This document shows positions 54,220 through 64,000 of a DNA stretch of 64,000 bases, one piece after another (position 1 is the first letter of the stretch; every line of letters starts with the position of its first letter). Source of the DNA: Erwinia tasmaniensis Et1/99 (GTDB lineage Bacteria > Pseudomonadota > Gammaproteobacteria > Enterobacterales > Enterobacteriaceae). The position numbers were made by a program, and so were the translations under genes. Under the pieces are notes generated by a model that was not told the DNA's origin, did not search any database, and was given only the letters and a program-made list of their open reading frames with translations. The stretch covers positions 1,612,001-1,676,000 of the forward strand of contig NC_010694.1 of the NCBI RefSeq assembly GCF_000026185.1. Reading direction: 5' to 3'.

Positions 54220-54717
54220 ATGACTGGAATGGCTACTGCCACCAAACTCGCCGGAGAAACCGAGGGACAGGAGTTTCTGGTGTTCACGCTGGGTGACGAA
54301 GAGTACGGGATTGATATCCTCAAGGTGCAGGAGATCCGCGGCTACGATCAGGTCACGCGCATTGCCAATACGCCGCCGTTTATCAAAGGGGTGACTAACC
54401 TGCGCGGCGTCATTGTACCGATCATCGATCTGCGTATTAAATTTGCCCAGCCTGATGTCGAATATAATGATAACACCGTGGTGATCGTGCTGAACCTTGA
54501 GCAGCGCGTGGTGGGCATCGTGGTGGATGGCGTATCGGACGTTCTGTCCCTGACGCAAGAGCAGATCCGTCCTTCACCGGAGTTTGCCGTCACCATGTCG
54601 ACCGAGTACATGACCGGACTGGGTGCGCTGGGCGAGCGTATGCTGATTCTGGTCGATATTGAAAAGCTGCTAAGCAGCGAAGAAATGGCGCTGATGGATA
54701 CGCTGCGCAGCGCATAA
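54220..54717 (+). CDS. cheW: Chemotaxis coupling protein CheW
   Basis: CheW links chemoreceptors to CheA P5 in the signalling array. It has 165 residues (E. coli 167). It shows the SH3-like CheW fold motifs [38 protein letters not shown] and [13 protein letters not shown]. It lies 24 bp after cheA, and a strong terminator follows, which closes the motAB-cheAW unit before the receptors. Confidence 0.97.
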   Translation: MTGMATATKLAGETEGQEFLVFTLGDEEYGIDILKVQEIRGYDQVTRIANTPPFIKGVTNLRGVIVPIIDLRIKFAQPDVEYNDNTVVIVLNLEQRVVGIVVDGVSDVLSLTQEQIRPSPEFAVTMSTEYMTGLGALGERMLILVDIEKLLSSEEMALMDTLRSA

Positions 54718-54743
54718 GCACTAACGCAGACGGGTTTCAATAG

Positions 54744-54770
54744 GGGCAGATCGCAGATCTGCCCTTTTTT
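54744..54770 (+). terminator. Rho-independent terminator after cheW
   Basis: GGGCAGATC/GATCTGCCC is a 9-bp perfect stem with loop GCA, then six T residues. Confidence 0.93.
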
Positions 54771-54825
54771 ATCGCAGAAATTTATTTGCTAACGAGCCCG
54801 CACCGAATTTTAACGCTGCGCCTCA

Positions 54826-54852
54826 TAAAGATCGCCGTCTGATTACCGATAC
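54826..54852 (+). promoter_or_regulatory. Sigma-28 promoter of chemoreceptor 1
   Basis: TAAA, a 15-base spacer and ACCGATAC (6 of 8) lie 36 bp before the start. The surrounding CATAAAGATC is shared with the promoters of receptors 2 and 3. Confidence 0.78.
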
Positions 54853-54888
54853 CCAGTGGTATACCCTCATTTCTTGCAAAGGTGTTTT

Positions 54889-56553
54889 ATGTTCTCGCGT
54901 ATCAAAGTCGTCACCAGCCTGATCCTCGTTTTAATGATTTTCGGCTTACTACAATTATTATCGGGCGGCTTGTTTATTAAAGCGCTGACGAAGGACAAAG
55001 AAAACTTCGCGTTATCACAAACGTCAAGTGACAATGTTACCCAGTTTACCGATGCGTGGATCACCCTCAACCAGACGCGCATTGTGTTGAACCGTGGCAT
55101 GCTGCGCATCCAGAGTGAAGCCGCCAATGCGGGCACCAGCGCATCGCTCACGGTGCTAAGTAACCGGGCAAAACAGCTTCTCAACGAAGCGCAGGCCTTT
55201 CACGCAGCCTATAAAGCTACGCCAGACACGCCGGGAATTGACCCGAAGCTGTCAGAAGAGCTGGAACAGAATTATGAGCAGTTCAGTAGTGCCCTGCAAG
55301 AAATGACCCAGCAGATGGAAAACAAGCAGCTGGACGCGATGTTCGCGCAGAATATTGAACAGAAGCAGGTGGCGATGCAGGCGGTGTATACCAAGTGGCG
55401 TGGCCAGCAGAACCGGCTCATTGAGCAGGGAATCAAAGACAATCAGCAGGCCTATAATCATATGCTGTGGGCCGTTGCCGCAATGATAACGCTGGTTCTT
55501 GCACTGATCGTGCTGTGCTGGTTTGGTCTGCGCAGCATCCTGATCCGCCCGCTACAGGCAACGATTGGTCACATTAGCCGCATTGCTGAAGGCGATCTGA
55601 CGCAGAACGTTGAGGTAAAAGGCCGTAATGAAATGGCCCAGCTGGCCGGCAGCGTGAAGAACATGCAGGAGGCGCTGGTCAAAACCGTCAGCGTGGTGCG
55701 CGATGGTTCCGATGCCATCTACACCGGTGCCAGCGAAATATCCTCAGGCAATAATGACCTCTCGGCGAGAACCGAACAGCAGGCCGCTTCACTGGAGCAG
55801 ACCGCTGCCAGCATGGAAGAACTGACCGCCACGGTGAAACAGAACGCCGAAAACGCCCGTCAGGCATCAAAACTGGCGTTGACGGCGTCAGAAACGGCGC
55901 AGAAGGGCGGCAAAGTGGTCGATGGCGTGGTGAAAACCATGAGCGATATTGCCGGCAGCTCGAAGAAAATTGCGGACATTACCAGCGTCATCGACGGCAT
56001 CGCCTTCCAGACCAATATCCTGGCGCTGAATGCGGCGGTCGAAGCGGCACGAGCGGGTGAGCAGGGACGCGGTTTTGCCGTGGTGGCAGGCGAGGTGCGT
56101 AACCTTGCGCAGCGCAGCGCCCAGGCGGCGAAAGAAATCAAAGGGTTGATTGAAGATTCCGTTGCGCGCGTAGACAGCGGCTCCGCGCTGGTGGGCACCG
56201 CCGGTGAAACCATGACCGATATCGTCAATGCGGTCACTCGCGTTACCGATATTATGGGCGAAATTGCCTCTGCTTCCGACGAGCAGAGCCGGGGCATTGA
56301 TCAGGTGGGCGAAGCGGTCAACGAAATGGATCGCGTGACCCAGCAGAATGCGGCGCTGGTGGAGCAGTCGGCCTCCGCCTCGGCCTCGCTGGAAGAGCAG
56401 GCCAGCCGACTGACCCAGGCGGTAGCGGTGTTCCGCATTACTCAGCAGACGGTTGTTGCCGTGCGTGAACTTAAACGCCCAGTGCTGAAGCCGGCGGCAA
56501 TGCCAGAACGCGCATCGTCATCGGTCAGTGACAGCAACTGGGAAACGTTCTGA
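54889..56553 (+). CDS. Methyl-accepting chemotaxis protein 1 (Tsr/Tar-like)
   Basis: This inner-membrane chemoreceptor of 554 residues has TM1 ([22 protein letters not shown], 3-24), a periplasmic four-helix ligand domain (about 35-190), TM2 (about 195-215), a HAMP domain (about 216-268) and a cytoplasmic signalling coiled coil with the hairpin tip [28 protein letters not shown]. It ends SNWETF, the CheR/CheB-docking NWETF pentapeptide, so it is a high-abundance type. I chose the ATG at 54889 to give the usual short N-terminus. The ligand pocket Arg-x-x-Arg-Asn segment ([12 protein letters not shown]) is kept, which suggests amino-acid-like ligands. Confidence 0.9.
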   Translation: MFSRIKVVTSLILVLMIFGLLQLLSGGLFIKALTKDKENFALSQTSSDNVTQFTDAWITLNQTRIVLNRGMLRIQSEAANAGTSASLTVLSNRAKQLLNEAQAFHAAYKATPDTPGIDPKLSEELEQNYEQFSSALQEMTQQMENKQLDAMFAQNIEQKQVAMQAVYTKWRGQQNRLIEQGIKDNQQAYNHMLWAVAAMITLVLALIVLCWFGLRSILIRPLQATIGHISRIAEGDLTQNVEVKGRNEMAQLAGSVKNMQEALVKTVSVVRDGSDAIYTGASEISSGNNDLSARTEQQAASLEQTAASMEELTATVKQNAENARQASKLALTASETAQKGGKVVDGVVKTMSDIAGSSKKIADITSVIDGIAFQTNILALNAAVEAARAGEQGRGFAVVAGEVRNLAQRSAQAAKEIKGLIEDSVARVDSGSALVGTAGETMTDIVNAVTRVTDIMGEIASASDEQSRGIDQVGEAVNEMDRVTQQNAALVEQSASASASLEEQASRLTQAVAVFRITQQTVVAVRELKRPVLKPAAMPERASSSVSDSNWETF

Positions 56554-56629
56554 TTTTCGCCACTGGGCGGGGTTAACAGTAATTCGCTGTAGAATAAGGG
56601 AAAATACGGTCTCAGACGCTTAAACAACA

Positions 56630-56656
56630 TAAAGATCCGTTACTGGTTGCCGATAA
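56630..56656 (+). promoter_or_regulatory. Sigma-28 promoter of chemoreceptor 2
   Basis: TAAA, a 15-base spacer and GCCGATAA are a perfect consensus match, 31 bp before the receptor start. Confidence 0.93.
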
Positions 56657-56687
56657 CAGGAGCCTAAACAGGATAATGAGGAACATT

Positions 56688-58352
56688 ATGTTTAAGCGTA
56701 TGAAGGTTGTTACCAGCCTGATTCTGGTGCTGGTATTTTTTGGTTCATTACAGTTACTTACCGGCAGCCTGTTCTTCCAGGCCTTGAAAGGCGACAAAGA
56801 CAATTTCGCCATCTCCCAGCAGTTGCGCTTGCAGCAGTCAGCCCTGAATCAGTCATGGATTTCACTGGTGCAAGCGCGAAATACCCTCAATCGCACCGGT
56901 ATCCGCTATATGTTGGATGCCAACCGTATGGGCAGCGGCGACAGCGTTAAACAACTGCTGGCTGCGGCTCAGGATCAGCTGGCCGTCGCAGAAAAAAATT
57001 ACCAGCTGTGGAATTCACATTTATCTGAAGCGGGTAAAACATCGGCCAACGTGCAGGCGGTACAGAAAAACTACGCCATCCTGCATGATGCACTAAGCGA
57101 ACTTATCCCACTGATCGGCTCCGGTAAAATTACCGAATTTTTCGGCCAGCCAACCCAACGCTATCAGGACGATTTCAACGCGGCTTATGATATCTGGTTG
57201 GCGAAAAACGACACTCTCGCCGCACTGGGTGTGGCTGAAAACCAAACCGCTTTCCATCAGGCTATCTGGATAATCCTCCTGGGGCTGGTGGTCACCCTGT
57301 TGGTGATTGCTGGCGTTTGGATCGGCATGCGTCGCATCCTGCTGCGGCCGCTGCAAACCAGCATTGACCATATTCGCCGTATCGCCAGCGGTGATCTTAC
57401 CGGTAAGATTACCGTCGAAGGGCAAAACGAAATGTCCAGCCTGGCCGCCAGCCTGCAACATATGCAGGATGAACTGATACAGACCGTGAGCGCGGTGCGT
57501 AACGGTTCTGATGCCATTTACAGCGGCGCCAGTGAAATTTCCTCCGGCAATAACGACCTGTCATCGCGTACCGAACAGCAGGCGGCCTCGCTGGAGCAGA
57601 CCGCAGCCAGTATGGAAGAACTGACCGCCACGGTGAAGCAGAACGCCGAAAACGCCCGTCAGGCATCCCAGCTGGCGCTCAGCGCCTCGGAAACCGCGCT
57701 CAAAGGGGGCAAAGTGGTGGATGGCGTGGTGAAAACCATGAGTGAAATCTCCACAAGCTCAAAGCAAATCGCCGATATTATCAGCGTGATCGACGGTATT
57801 GCCTTCCAGACCAATATTCTGGCGCTGAACGCGGCGGTTGAAGCGGCGCGTGCCGGAGAGCAGGGGCGCGGCTTTGCGGTCGTGGCGGGAGAAGTCCGCA
57901 ACCTGGCACAGCGCAGCGCCCAGGCCGCCAGAGAAATCAAAGGGCTGATTGAAAACTCCGTGGCACGGGTCGACACCGGGTCGGCACTGGTGGAGAGCGC
58001 CGGGGAAACGATGAGCGATATCGTTAACGCCGTCACGCGCGTCACCGACATTATGGGCGAAATCGCCTCTGCTTCCGACGAGCAAAGCCGGGGTATCGAC
58101 CAGGTGGGCGAAGCGGTGACCGAAATGGATCGCGTCACGCAGCAGAATGCCGCGCTGGTGGAACAGTCCGCATCGGCGGCGGCATCGCTGGAGGATCAGG
58201 CCAGCCGACTGACGCAGGCCGTGGCGGTATTCCGCATTGCTTTGCAGCAGGCTGCGCCAACACCGGAGCTAAAGCGTCCGCAGCTGGGCGCGGCGCGATC
58301 CGCCAAATCGGTCGCGGTCACCCGCGGTGACGATCACTGGGAAACCTTCTGA
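56688..58352 (+). CDS. Methyl-accepting chemotaxis protein 2 (Tsr/Tar-like)
   Basis: This 554-residue transmembrane receptor has the same layout as receptor 1: TM1 [24 protein letters not shown], a periplasmic domain with [12 protein letters not shown] as possible amino-acid pocket, TM2 near 195, HAMP, and the signalling coiled coil. It ends HWETF (one change from NWETF), which should still dock CheR. The periplasmic domain resembles E. coli Tsr ([33 protein letters not shown]). GAGGA lies five bases before the ATG at 56688. From about 57520 to 58240 its DNA is almost identical to receptor 3. Confidence 0.92.
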   Translation: MFKRMKVVTSLILVLVFFGSLQLLTGSLFFQALKGDKDNFAISQQLRLQQSALNQSWISLVQARNTLNRTGIRYMLDANRMGSGDSVKQLLAAAQDQLAVAEKNYQLWNSHLSEAGKTSANVQAVQKNYAILHDALSELIPLIGSGKITEFFGQPTQRYQDDFNAAYDIWLAKNDTLAALGVAENQTAFHQAIWIILLGLVVTLLVIAGVWIGMRRILLRPLQTSIDHIRRIASGDLTGKITVEGQNEMSSLAASLQHMQDELIQTVSAVRNGSDAIYSGASEISSGNNDLSSRTEQQAASLEQTAASMEELTATVKQNAENARQASQLALSASETALKGGKVVDGVVKTMSEISTSSKQIADIISVIDGIAFQTNILALNAAVEAARAGEQGRGFAVVAGEVRNLAQRSAQAAREIKGLIENSVARVDTGSALVESAGETMSDIVNAVTRVTDIMGEIASASDEQSRGIDQVGEAVTEMDRVTQQNAALVEQSASAAASLEDQASRLTQAVAVFRIALQQAAPTPELKRPQLGAARSAKSVAVTRGDDHWETF

Positions 58353-58359
58353 TATTCAG

Positions 58360-58393
58360 CCAGAGGCGAGCGAAAATAAACGCTCACCTCTGG
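58360..58393 (+). terminator. Hairpin after chemoreceptor 2
   Basis: CCAGAGG.GAGCG and CGCTC.CCTCTGG form a 12-bp stem with one mismatch and an AAAATAAA loop. No immediate T-run follows, so termination is uncertain. Confidence 0.55.
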
Positions 58394-58450
58394 CAAACAT
58401 ACCCGCCTTTTTCCCTCGCAATACTCTCGCTATTTATTTGAATAATCCCA

Positions 58451-58477
58451 TAAAGATCCTTTCACAAATGCCGATAA
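58451..58477 (+). promoter_or_regulatory. Sigma-28 promoter of chemoreceptor 3
   Basis: TAAA, 15 bases and GCCGATAA match the consensus perfectly, 33 bp before the receptor start. Confidence 0.93.
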
Positions 58478-58510
58478 AACAGAGTGGTAGCTATCTCACA
58501 GGGGAAAGAA

Positions 58511-60193
58511 ATGTTTAAGCGCATGAAAGTGGTGACCAGCCTGGTGTTGGTTTTAGTGTTATTTGGCTCACTACAGCTTATTTCAGGTGGTCTGTTCTTT
58601 CATTCGTTGAATGGAGACAAGAAAAGCTTCACGTTGACGCAACAGATTCGCCAGGAGCAGGCAAATCTTACTTCTGCATGGATCGCGTTGGTACAAACGC
58701 GTAACACGCTCAACCGGGCCGCCACGCGTCACCTGCTGGATGAAAAAGGTCAGGGAACGGGATCATCCGTCGACGAGCTGGTCGCCCTGGCGAAAACCCA
58801 GCTGAACACGGCTGAACAGCAGTTTGCCGCCTACAGGCAGGAACTGCCGGCGGGAGTGGATAACCAGCCCCATGTTCAGGCGGTTAACGACCATTTCAAT
58901 ATTCTGCACAATGCGCTAAGCGAGCTGATGCGCATGTTGACCAGCGGTGATTTCAAAGGTTTTGTCGACCAGCCCACCACGGGTTTCCAGAATGGTTTTG
59001 AGCAGGCCTATGATAACTGGCTGCAACATACCGCCCAGCTGCTCAGCGCCGGTTCTGCCGAGAACGATCATGCCTATCAGCGCGCAATCTGGGTGCTGCT
59101 GTCGGTGCTGGTGGTAGTGCTGGCGCTCATCGCCGCGGCGTGGTCGGGCATCCATCACATCCTGCTGCGTCCGCTGAAACAAAACATCGAACATATTCGA
59201 GGGATCGCCCGCGGCGATCTCACTCAGGCGATCGAGGCGCAGGGGCATAACGAAATGTCGCAGCTGGCCGCCAGCCTGCAACATATGCAGGCGTCGCTGG
59301 TCACCACCGTTAGCGCGGTGCGCGATGGTTCAGAGGCCATCTATACCGGTGCCAGTGAAATTTCCTCCGGCAATAACGATCTGTCATCGCGTACCGAACA
59401 GCAGGCGGCCTCGCTGGAGCAGACCGCAGCCAGTATGGAAGAACTGACCGCCACGGTGAAGCAGAACGCCGAAAACGCCCGTCAGGCATCCCAGCTGGCG
59501 CTCAGCGCCTCGGAAACCGCGCTCAAAGGGGGCAAAGTGGTGGATGGCGTGGTGAAAACCATGAGTGAAATCTCCACAAGCTCAAAGCAAATCGCCGATA
59601 TCATCAGCGTGATCGACGGTATTGCCTTCCAGACCAATATTCTGGCGCTGAACGCGGCGGTTGAAGCGGCGCGTGCCGGAGAGCAGGGGCGCGGCTTTGC
59701 GGTCGTGGCGGGAGAAGTCCGCAACCTGGCACAGCGCAGCGCCCAGGCCGCCAGAGAAATCAAAGGGCTGATTGAAAACTCCGTGGCACGGGTCGACACC
59801 GGGTCGGTACTGGTAGAGAGCGCCGGGGAAACGATGAGCGATATCGTTAACGCCGTCACGCGCGTCACCGACATTATGGGCGAAATCGCCTCTGCTTCCG
59901 ACGAGCAGAGCCGGGGTATTGACCAGGTGAGCGAAGCGGTGACCGAAATGGATCGCGTCACGCAGCAGAATGCCGCGCTGGTGGAACAGTCCGCTTCGGC
60001 GGCGGCATCGCTGGAAGAACAGGCCAGCCGCCTGACGCAGGCCGTGGCGGTGTTCCAAATGCGTAAAGAAAATCGTATTGCTGCCGTTAATAACCTTGCC
60101 GCGCCGAAGACATCCAGTCTGTCGCCGCCTGCTACAGCGCATAAAGCCCTGCCGAAGGCGACAGGCTCTGACGAAAACTGGGAAACCTTTTAA
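58511..60193 (+). CDS. Methyl-accepting chemotaxis protein 3 (Tsr/Tar-like)
   Basis: This 560-residue receptor has TM1 [23 protein letters not shown], a periplasmic domain with [12 protein letters not shown] in the ligand-pocket position, TM2 near 200, HAMP, and the signalling coiled coil with the conserved hairpin tip. It ends ENWETF, a perfect CheR/CheB docking tail. AGGGGAAAG precedes the ATG at 58511. The signalling half shares nearly all bases with receptor 2, while the periplasmic halves differ, so sensing has diversified over a shared output module. Confidence 0.92.
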   Translation: MFKRMKVVTSLVLVLVLFGSLQLISGGLFFHSLNGDKKSFTLTQQIRQEQANLTSAWIALVQTRNTLNRAATRHLLDEKGQGTGSSVDELVALAKTQLNTAEQQFAAYRQELPAGVDNQPHVQAVNDHFNILHNALSELMRMLTSGDFKGFVDQPTTGFQNGFEQAYDNWLQHTAQLLSAGSAENDHAYQRAIWVLLSVLVVVLALIAAAWSGIHHILLRPLKQNIEHIRGIARGDLTQAIEAQGHNEMSQLAASLQHMQASLVTTVSAVRDGSEAIYTGASEISSGNNDLSSRTEQQAASLEQTAASMEELTATVKQNAENARQASQLALSASETALKGGKVVDGVVKTMSEISTSSKQIADIISVIDGIAFQTNILALNAAVEAARAGEQGRGFAVVAGEVRNLAQRSAQAAREIKGLIENSVARVDTGSVLVESAGETMSDIVNAVTRVTDIMGEIASASDEQSRGIDQVSEAVTEMDRVTQQNAALVEQSASAAASLEEQASRLTQAVAVFQMRKENRIAAVNNLAAPKTSSLSPPATAHKALPKATGSDENWETF

Positions 60194-60204
60194 CAAGCAT
60201 ATCG

Positions 60205-60229
60205 ACGCCGGCGCGAAAAGGCCCGGCGT
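60205..60229 (+). terminator. Hairpin between receptors 3 and 4
   Basis: ACGCCGG/CCGGCGT forms a 7-bp stem 11 bp past the stop codon; a short T-run follows at some distance. Receptor 4 has no obvious promoter of its own, so read-through is likely. Confidence 0.45.
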
Positions 60230-60274
60230 GGGATCATTTTTAACTTTGCAGGCTATATCTCCGGGGAAATCGCA

Positions 60275-61831
60275 ATGTTAGGTCGTTTACGTATTGCTGG
60301 CACGATTATTTGCCTGTTTGGCCTTTTCTGTCTAATGCAGATTGTTGCCAGCGGCTTGTCCTTCAACTCATTTCGCCTTGATGCCCACAACCTGAATCAG
60401 GTGGTGATCAGCGGCGGTCAGCGCGATGCGCTGGGAGAGAGCTGGGCGGCGCTGCTCAGCACGCGACTGACGTTGAGCCGGGCAAGTACCCGCGCTGCGA
60501 TCAATCGCCCTCATGACCAGGTGGTCAGCCTGATGAGCAAGGCGCAGGCCGACATGGACGTGGCGAATAAAGCGTTTAACGATTTTCAGGCTATCCCGGC
60601 GGTGACGCCGGAAGGCGAAGTGTTGAAGCAGCAGATCGCCACGGCCTATGGCATCTATTACAACGAGCTGGCGCAGCTGGCCGAGTATTTACGTAACGAT
60701 CAGCTACAGGCATTCCTCGACTCCCCGACACAGGGCAAACAGGATCAGTTCCTGCTTCAATACAACCTCTGGATGAAGCATATCGACACGCTACGCGATC
60801 ATGCCGGTGATGCCAGTAAGGGCTTCTATTTCCAGTCGAAGGTGATTTTTGCTGCGTCCGTGGTGCTGTCACTGCTGTTGACGCTGGGGGCGCTTATCTG
60901 GGTCAAACGCGCCCTGATTGCGCCACTGGCACGTATGCGTAGCCACTTTGAACGCATTTCCCACGGCGATCTGAATGGTCAGATAGAAAAGTGGGGAAGC
61001 AATGAGCTGGGGCAGCTGTTTACCAGCCTGCAACATATGCAGCAGGCGCTGGCGTCGACGGTGCGAGATGTTCGCGACGGTAGCCGCAGTATGCAGAGCG
61101 GCATTCAGGAGATCGCGCTGGGTAATAACGATCTCTCAGCGCGTACCGAGCAGCAGGCAGCATCGCTGGCCCAGACCGCTGCCAGCATGGAACAGCTAAC
61201 CGCCACGGTGGCGGCCAACGCCGATAATGCGCGCCGGGCTTCGGAGCTGGCGCGCTCGGCCTCAGGCACCGCGCATAAGGGCGGTACTCTGACCGATAAC
61301 GTGGTGACCACCATGAACGGTATTGCCGACAGTTCGAAAAAGATTGCCGATATTACCAGCGTCATTGATGGCATTGCCTTCCAGACCAATATTCTGGCGC
61401 TGAACGCGGCGGTAGAAGCGGCGCGAGCCGGTGAGCAGGGGCGTGGCTTTGCCGTTGTCGCCGGCGAAGTGCGCAGCCTGGCGCAGCGCAGCGCCGGGGC
61501 GGCAAAAGAGATTAAAACGCTGATCGAGGAATCCGTTTCACGCGTTGACCAGGGGGCCGGGCTGGTGGCTTCTGCCGGGGACACGATGAGTGAGATTGTG
61601 CAAAGCGTTAACCGGGTCAGTGAGATTATGGGCGAGATCGCGGCGGCTAGTGATGAGCAGCGGCGTGGTATCGAACAGGTGGCGATGGCGGTGAGCCAGA
61701 TGGATCAGGTTACCCAGCAGAATGCCGCGCTGGTTGAAGAAGGTGCCGCCGCTACCGGTGCACTGGAAGCACAGGCTGGACAGTTAACCGAAACGGTAAG
61801 CCGTTTCGCCCTGGATGCCCGGCATGATTAG
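60275..61831 (+). CDS. Methyl-accepting chemotaxis protein 4, lacking the NWETF tail (Tap-like position)
   Basis: This 518-residue receptor has TM1 ([23 protein letters not shown]), a periplasmic four-helix domain (about 30-185), TM2 (about 190-208), HAMP and a signalling domain with the conserved hairpin tip. It is shorter than receptors 1-3 and ends ALDARHD, without the pentapeptide that recruits CheR and CheB. That marks low-abundance receptors such as Tap and Trg, which rely on neighbours for adaptation. It takes the tap place next to cheR, but the ligand pocket Arg pattern ([12 protein letters not shown]) is altered and dipeptide sensing is not shown. GGGGAA precedes the ATG. Confidence 0.88.
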   Translation: MLGRLRIAGTIICLFGLFCLMQIVASGLSFNSFRLDAHNLNQVVISGGQRDALGESWAALLSTRLTLSRASTRAAINRPHDQVVSLMSKAQADMDVANKAFNDFQAIPAVTPEGEVLKQQIATAYGIYYNELAQLAEYLRNDQLQAFLDSPTQGKQDQFLLQYNLWMKHIDTLRDHAGDASKGFYFQSKVIFAASVVLSLLLTLGALIWVKRALIAPLARMRSHFERISHGDLNGQIEKWGSNELGQLFTSLQHMQQALASTVRDVRDGSRSMQSGIQEIALGNNDLSARTEQQAASLAQTAASMEQLTATVAANADNARRASELARSASGTAHKGGTLTDNVVTTMNGIADSSKKIADITSVIDGIAFQTNILALNAAVEAARAGEQGRGFAVVAGEVRSLAQRSAGAAKEIKTLIEESVSRVDQGAGLVASAGDTMSEIVQSVNRVSEIMGEIAAASDEQRRGIEQVAMAVSQMDQVTQQNAALVEEGAAATGALEAQAGQLTETVSRFALDARHD

Positions 61832-61910
61832 GGACTGAACCGCAGGCTGAAAACGCCCGCAGGGCAGTCACATGATATGGATAACTTATCCGCGCTTGCG
61901 GGATGGCAAT

Positions 61911-62786
61911 ATGAAGAAAACGACGTTGTTAGCTCCACCGGAAAATGAATCGCTGCTGACGCAGATGGTTCAACGCCTGCCGTTATCCGATACGCATTTT
62001 AAGCGTATCAGTCAGTTGATTTATCAGCGGGCTGGCATCGTCCTTGCGGACCATAAGCGTGAAATGGTTTACAACCGCCTGGTACGCAGGCTGCGTACCC
62101 TGAACATTGACGACTTTGGTCGCTATCTCGCCCTGCTGGAAAAGGATGCCAATAGCGCCGAGTGGCAGGCCTTTATCAATGCGCTGACCACTAACCTGAC
62201 GGCATTTTTCCGTGAGGCGCACCACTTCCCGATCCTGGCGCAACATCATGCTGCGCGCAGTTCGGGCAATTACAGCGTCTGGTGTGCGGCCGCTTCAACG
62301 GGAGAAGAGCCTTACTCCATCGCCATAACGTTGGCAGACGCGCCTGGCGGGGGGGCGGGGAAATTTCAGATCCATGCCAGCGACATTGATACTCAGGTTT
62401 TGGAAAAGGCGCAGGCGGGCGTATATCGTCAGGATGAGCTGCGAACGCTATCCCAGCAGCAGCTCCAGCGCTTCTTCCTGCGCGGCACCGGCCCCCATCA
62501 GGGCATGGTGCGGGTGCGGCCGGAGTTGACGAATCGGGTCAGCTTCTCCCAGCTCAATCTGCTGGGAAATGACTGGGCACTGCCCGGCACCTTTGATGCG
62601 ATCTTTTGCCGCAACGTAATGATCTACTTCGATAAAGAGACACAGGAAAAGATTTTGCGGCGTTTTGTTCCTCTGCTTAAACCAGGCGGTCTGCTGTTTG
62701 CCGGTCACTCAGAAAACTTTAGCCAGATTAGTAAAGAATTTTATCTGCGTGGCCAGACGGTCTATGGACTGACTAAGGAAAGATAA
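61911..62786 (+). CDS. cheR: Chemotaxis protein methyltransferase CheR
   Basis: CheR methylates receptor glutamates using S-adenosylmethionine. It has about 291 residues (E. coli 286): an N-terminal helical domain ([31 protein letters not shown]), then the SAM-binding domain with [13 protein letters not shown] (near 120), [12 protein letters not shown] and [10 protein letters not shown]. The beta-subdomain that binds the NWETF tail lies around 170-200. I chose the ATG at 61911; the frame is open 13 codons upstream without similarity. It overlaps cheB by one base (TAATG). Confidence 0.94.
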   Translation: MKKTTLLAPPENESLLTQMVQRLPLSDTHFKRISQLIYQRAGIVLADHKREMVYNRLVRRLRTLNIDDFGRYLALLEKDANSAEWQAFINALTTNLTAFFREAHHFPILAQHHAARSSGNYSVWCAAASTGEEPYSIAITLADAPGGGAGKFQIHASDIDTQVLEKAQAGVYRQDELRTLSQQQLQRFFLRGTGPHQGMVRVRPELTNRVSFSQLNLLGNDWALPGTFDAIFCRNVMIYFDKETQEKILRRFVPLLKPGGLLFAGHSENFSQISKEFYLRGQTVYGLTKER

Positions 62787-63835
62787 TGAGTAAAATCAAA
62801 GTATTGTGCGTTGATGATTCCTCTCTGATGCGCCAGATGATGACTGAAATTGTTAACAGCCATCCTGACATGGAGATGGTGGCTTCAGCCCCGGACCCGC
62901 TGGTGGCGCGGGAGTTAATCAAGCAATTCAATCCGGACGTGTTAACGCTGGACGTTGAGATGCCGCGAATGGACGGCCTCGACTTCCTGGAAAAACTGAT
63001 GCGCCTGCGCCCGATGCCGGTCGTGATGGTGTCCTCACTGACCGGACAAGGCTCCGAAATCACTTTGCGTGCGCTGGAGCTGGGGGCAATAGACTTTGTC
63101 ACCAAACCTTCTCTGGGGATACGTGAAGGGATGCTGGCCTATAGCCAGACCATCGCCGACAAGGTACGCGCCGCCTCACGCGCACGGCTACCCACGCGTG
63201 GCGCGCAGTCGGCACCGGTGATGCTGAAAGCAGGCCCGCTGCTGAGCAGTGAAAAGCTCATCGCTATCGGCGCCTCAACCGGAGGCACCGAGGCGATCCG
63301 CCACGTGCTGCAACCGCTACCCGCCACCAGCCCGGCTTTGCTGATCACTCAGCATATGCCGGCAGGGTTTACCCGGTCGTTTGCCGACCGTCTGAATAAG
63401 CTGTGTCAGATTACGGTGAAAGAAGCGGAGGACGGGGAGCGTATTCTGCCAGGGCATGCTTATATCGCTCCAGGGGCGATGCACCTTGAGCTGGCCCGTA
63501 GCGGCGCGAACTATCAGGTCAAATTGAATGATGGACCGCCGGTAAACCGCCATAAGCCGTCGGTTGATGTGCTGTTTAATTCCGTTGCGCGCTTTGCCGG
63601 TCGAAACGCCGTAGGCGTGATCCTGACCGGCATGGGTAACGATGGTGCAGCCGGGTTGCTGGCGATGAATCAGGCCGGCGCCTGGACAATCGCCCAGAAT
63701 GAAGCCAGCTGCGTGGTCTTCGGCATGCCCCGTGAGGCGATAGCGCTCGGGGGGGCCAGTGAAGTGCTGGATCTTAACCAAATCAGCCAGCATATGCTGG
63801 CAAAAATTAGCGCTGGACAGGCGTTACGTATCTAG
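62786..63835 (+). CDS. cheB: Chemotaxis response regulator methylesterase CheB
   Basis: CheB removes receptor methyl groups and deamidates Gln when phosphorylated by CheA. It has 349 residues, equal to E. coli. The N-terminal receiver domain has Asp10-Asp11 and the phospho-acceptor Asp56 in [11 protein letters not shown]. The C-terminal esterase has the catalytic triad Ser164 ([10 protein letters not shown]), His190 (ITQHMPAGF) and an Asp near 286 (GMGNDGA). It is coupled to cheR by a one-base overlap, and cheY follows 101 bp later. Confidence 0.97.
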   Translation: MSKIKVLCVDDSSLMRQMMTEIVNSHPDMEMVASAPDPLVARELIKQFNPDVLTLDVEMPRMDGLDFLEKLMRLRPMPVVMVSSLTGQGSEITLRALELGAIDFVTKPSLGIREGMLAYSQTIADKVRAASRARLPTRGAQSAPVMLKAGPLLSSEKLIAIGASTGGTEAIRHVLQPLPATSPALLITQHMPAGFTRSFADRLNKLCQITVKEAEDGERILPGHAYIAPGAMHLELARSGANYQVKLNDGPPVNRHKPSVDVLFNSVARFAGRNAVGVILTGMGNDGAAGLLAMNQAGAWTIAQNEASCVVFGMPREAIALGGASEVLDLNQISQHMLAKISAGQALRI

Positions 63836-63838
63836 GAC

Positions 63839-63891
63839 GTGTTGCACGGTCAGAATTGACGCGTGACGGTATGCGCGCGCGGATGCAACAC
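63839..63891. repeat. Inverted repeat between cheB and cheY
   Basis: GTGTTGCA (63839-63846) and TGCAACAC (63884-63891) flank a GC-rich 37-bp stretch. It could form a hairpin that modulates read-through into cheY. Confidence 0.5.
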
Positions 63892-63936
63892 AGCCTGACA
63901 TGGTCCTCGTAGGGCTACAAAAAAACGGGAGTAGTT

Positions 63937-64000
63937 ATGGTTGATAAAAACATGCGGTTTTTGGTGGTAGACGATTTCAATACGATGCGTCGTATCGTCA
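63937..64000 (+). CDS. cheY: Chemotaxis response regulator CheY, N-terminal part (cut by window edge)
   Basis: The first 21 codons read VDKNMRFLVVDDFNTMRRIV after the start Met, matching CheY with its acidic pair Asp-Asp (LVVDDF). CheY-P binds FliM and switches the motor to clockwise rotation. GGGAG lies four bases before the ATG. The phospho-acceptor Asp lies beyond the window. Confidence 0.95.
   Translation, partial: MVDKNMRFLVVDDFNTMRRIV

Overview
The window reads as chromosomal DNA of a motile gamma-proteobacterium of the Enterobacterales, most likely Erwiniaceae (Erwinia or Pantoea). This rests on protein families, on gene order close to Escherichia coli, on near-consensus sigma-28, Fur, LexA, Pho and CRP sites, and on a short flagellin. 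The genus is an inference; no marker gene settles it.

Region 1 (1-7.3 kb) is a flagellar block: amyA (cut by the window edge), fliT, fliS and fliD on the minus strand, diverging from fliC, an HNH-domain gene, fliA, fliZ and dcyD. Region 2 (7.6-19.6 kb) holds an acyltransferase-3 membrane protein, then the E. coli-like order putA-putP-efeU-efeO-efeB-phoH. Four GTTGCA PutA operators lie between putA and putP, and a Fur box precedes efeU. The iron operon has an intact efeU.

Region 3 (19.6-25 kb) is accessory: a nitroreductase, a second acyltransferase-3 gene, and two identical tRNA-Ser(GGA) genes. Each tRNA gene is followed by hairpin-rich repeat units that start with a copy of the tRNA 3' end. 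phoA with a Pho box lies between the two tRNA-repeat blocks, and the second acyltransferase seems to lie between an outlying degenerate unit and the array. Region 4 (25-36 kb) holds a POT-type transporter, ghrA, a ccdAB-type toxin-antitoxin pair where E. coli has ycdX, ycdY, a DMT exporter, an NCS1 permease, a broken glycosyltransferase, a CPA1 antiporter, a ChrR-like reductase and hemB.

Region 5 (36-42.5 kb) is the most unusual. One gene of about 1521 codons encodes a predicted PD-(D/E)XK nuclease joined to a STAND-like NTPase and a long helical C-terminal part, the layout of Avs-type antiphage proteins. It sits between the intact umuDC operon and a second copy of the last 74 bp of umuC, whose only differences are three silent changes. 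This is the signature of an insertion at the 3' end of umuC.

Region 6 (42.6-64 kb) has an SRPBCC protein, a LysR regulator, a DUF1275 membrane protein, the trehalose operon otsBA, and then the motility and chemotaxis block flhDC-motAB-cheAW, four chemoreceptors, cheR, cheB and the start of cheY. FlhDC would activate the class II genes including fliA; FliA then reads the sigma-28 promoters seen before fliC, fliD and three of the receptors. Two receptors share almost identical signalling-domain DNA, which points to recent gene conversion.
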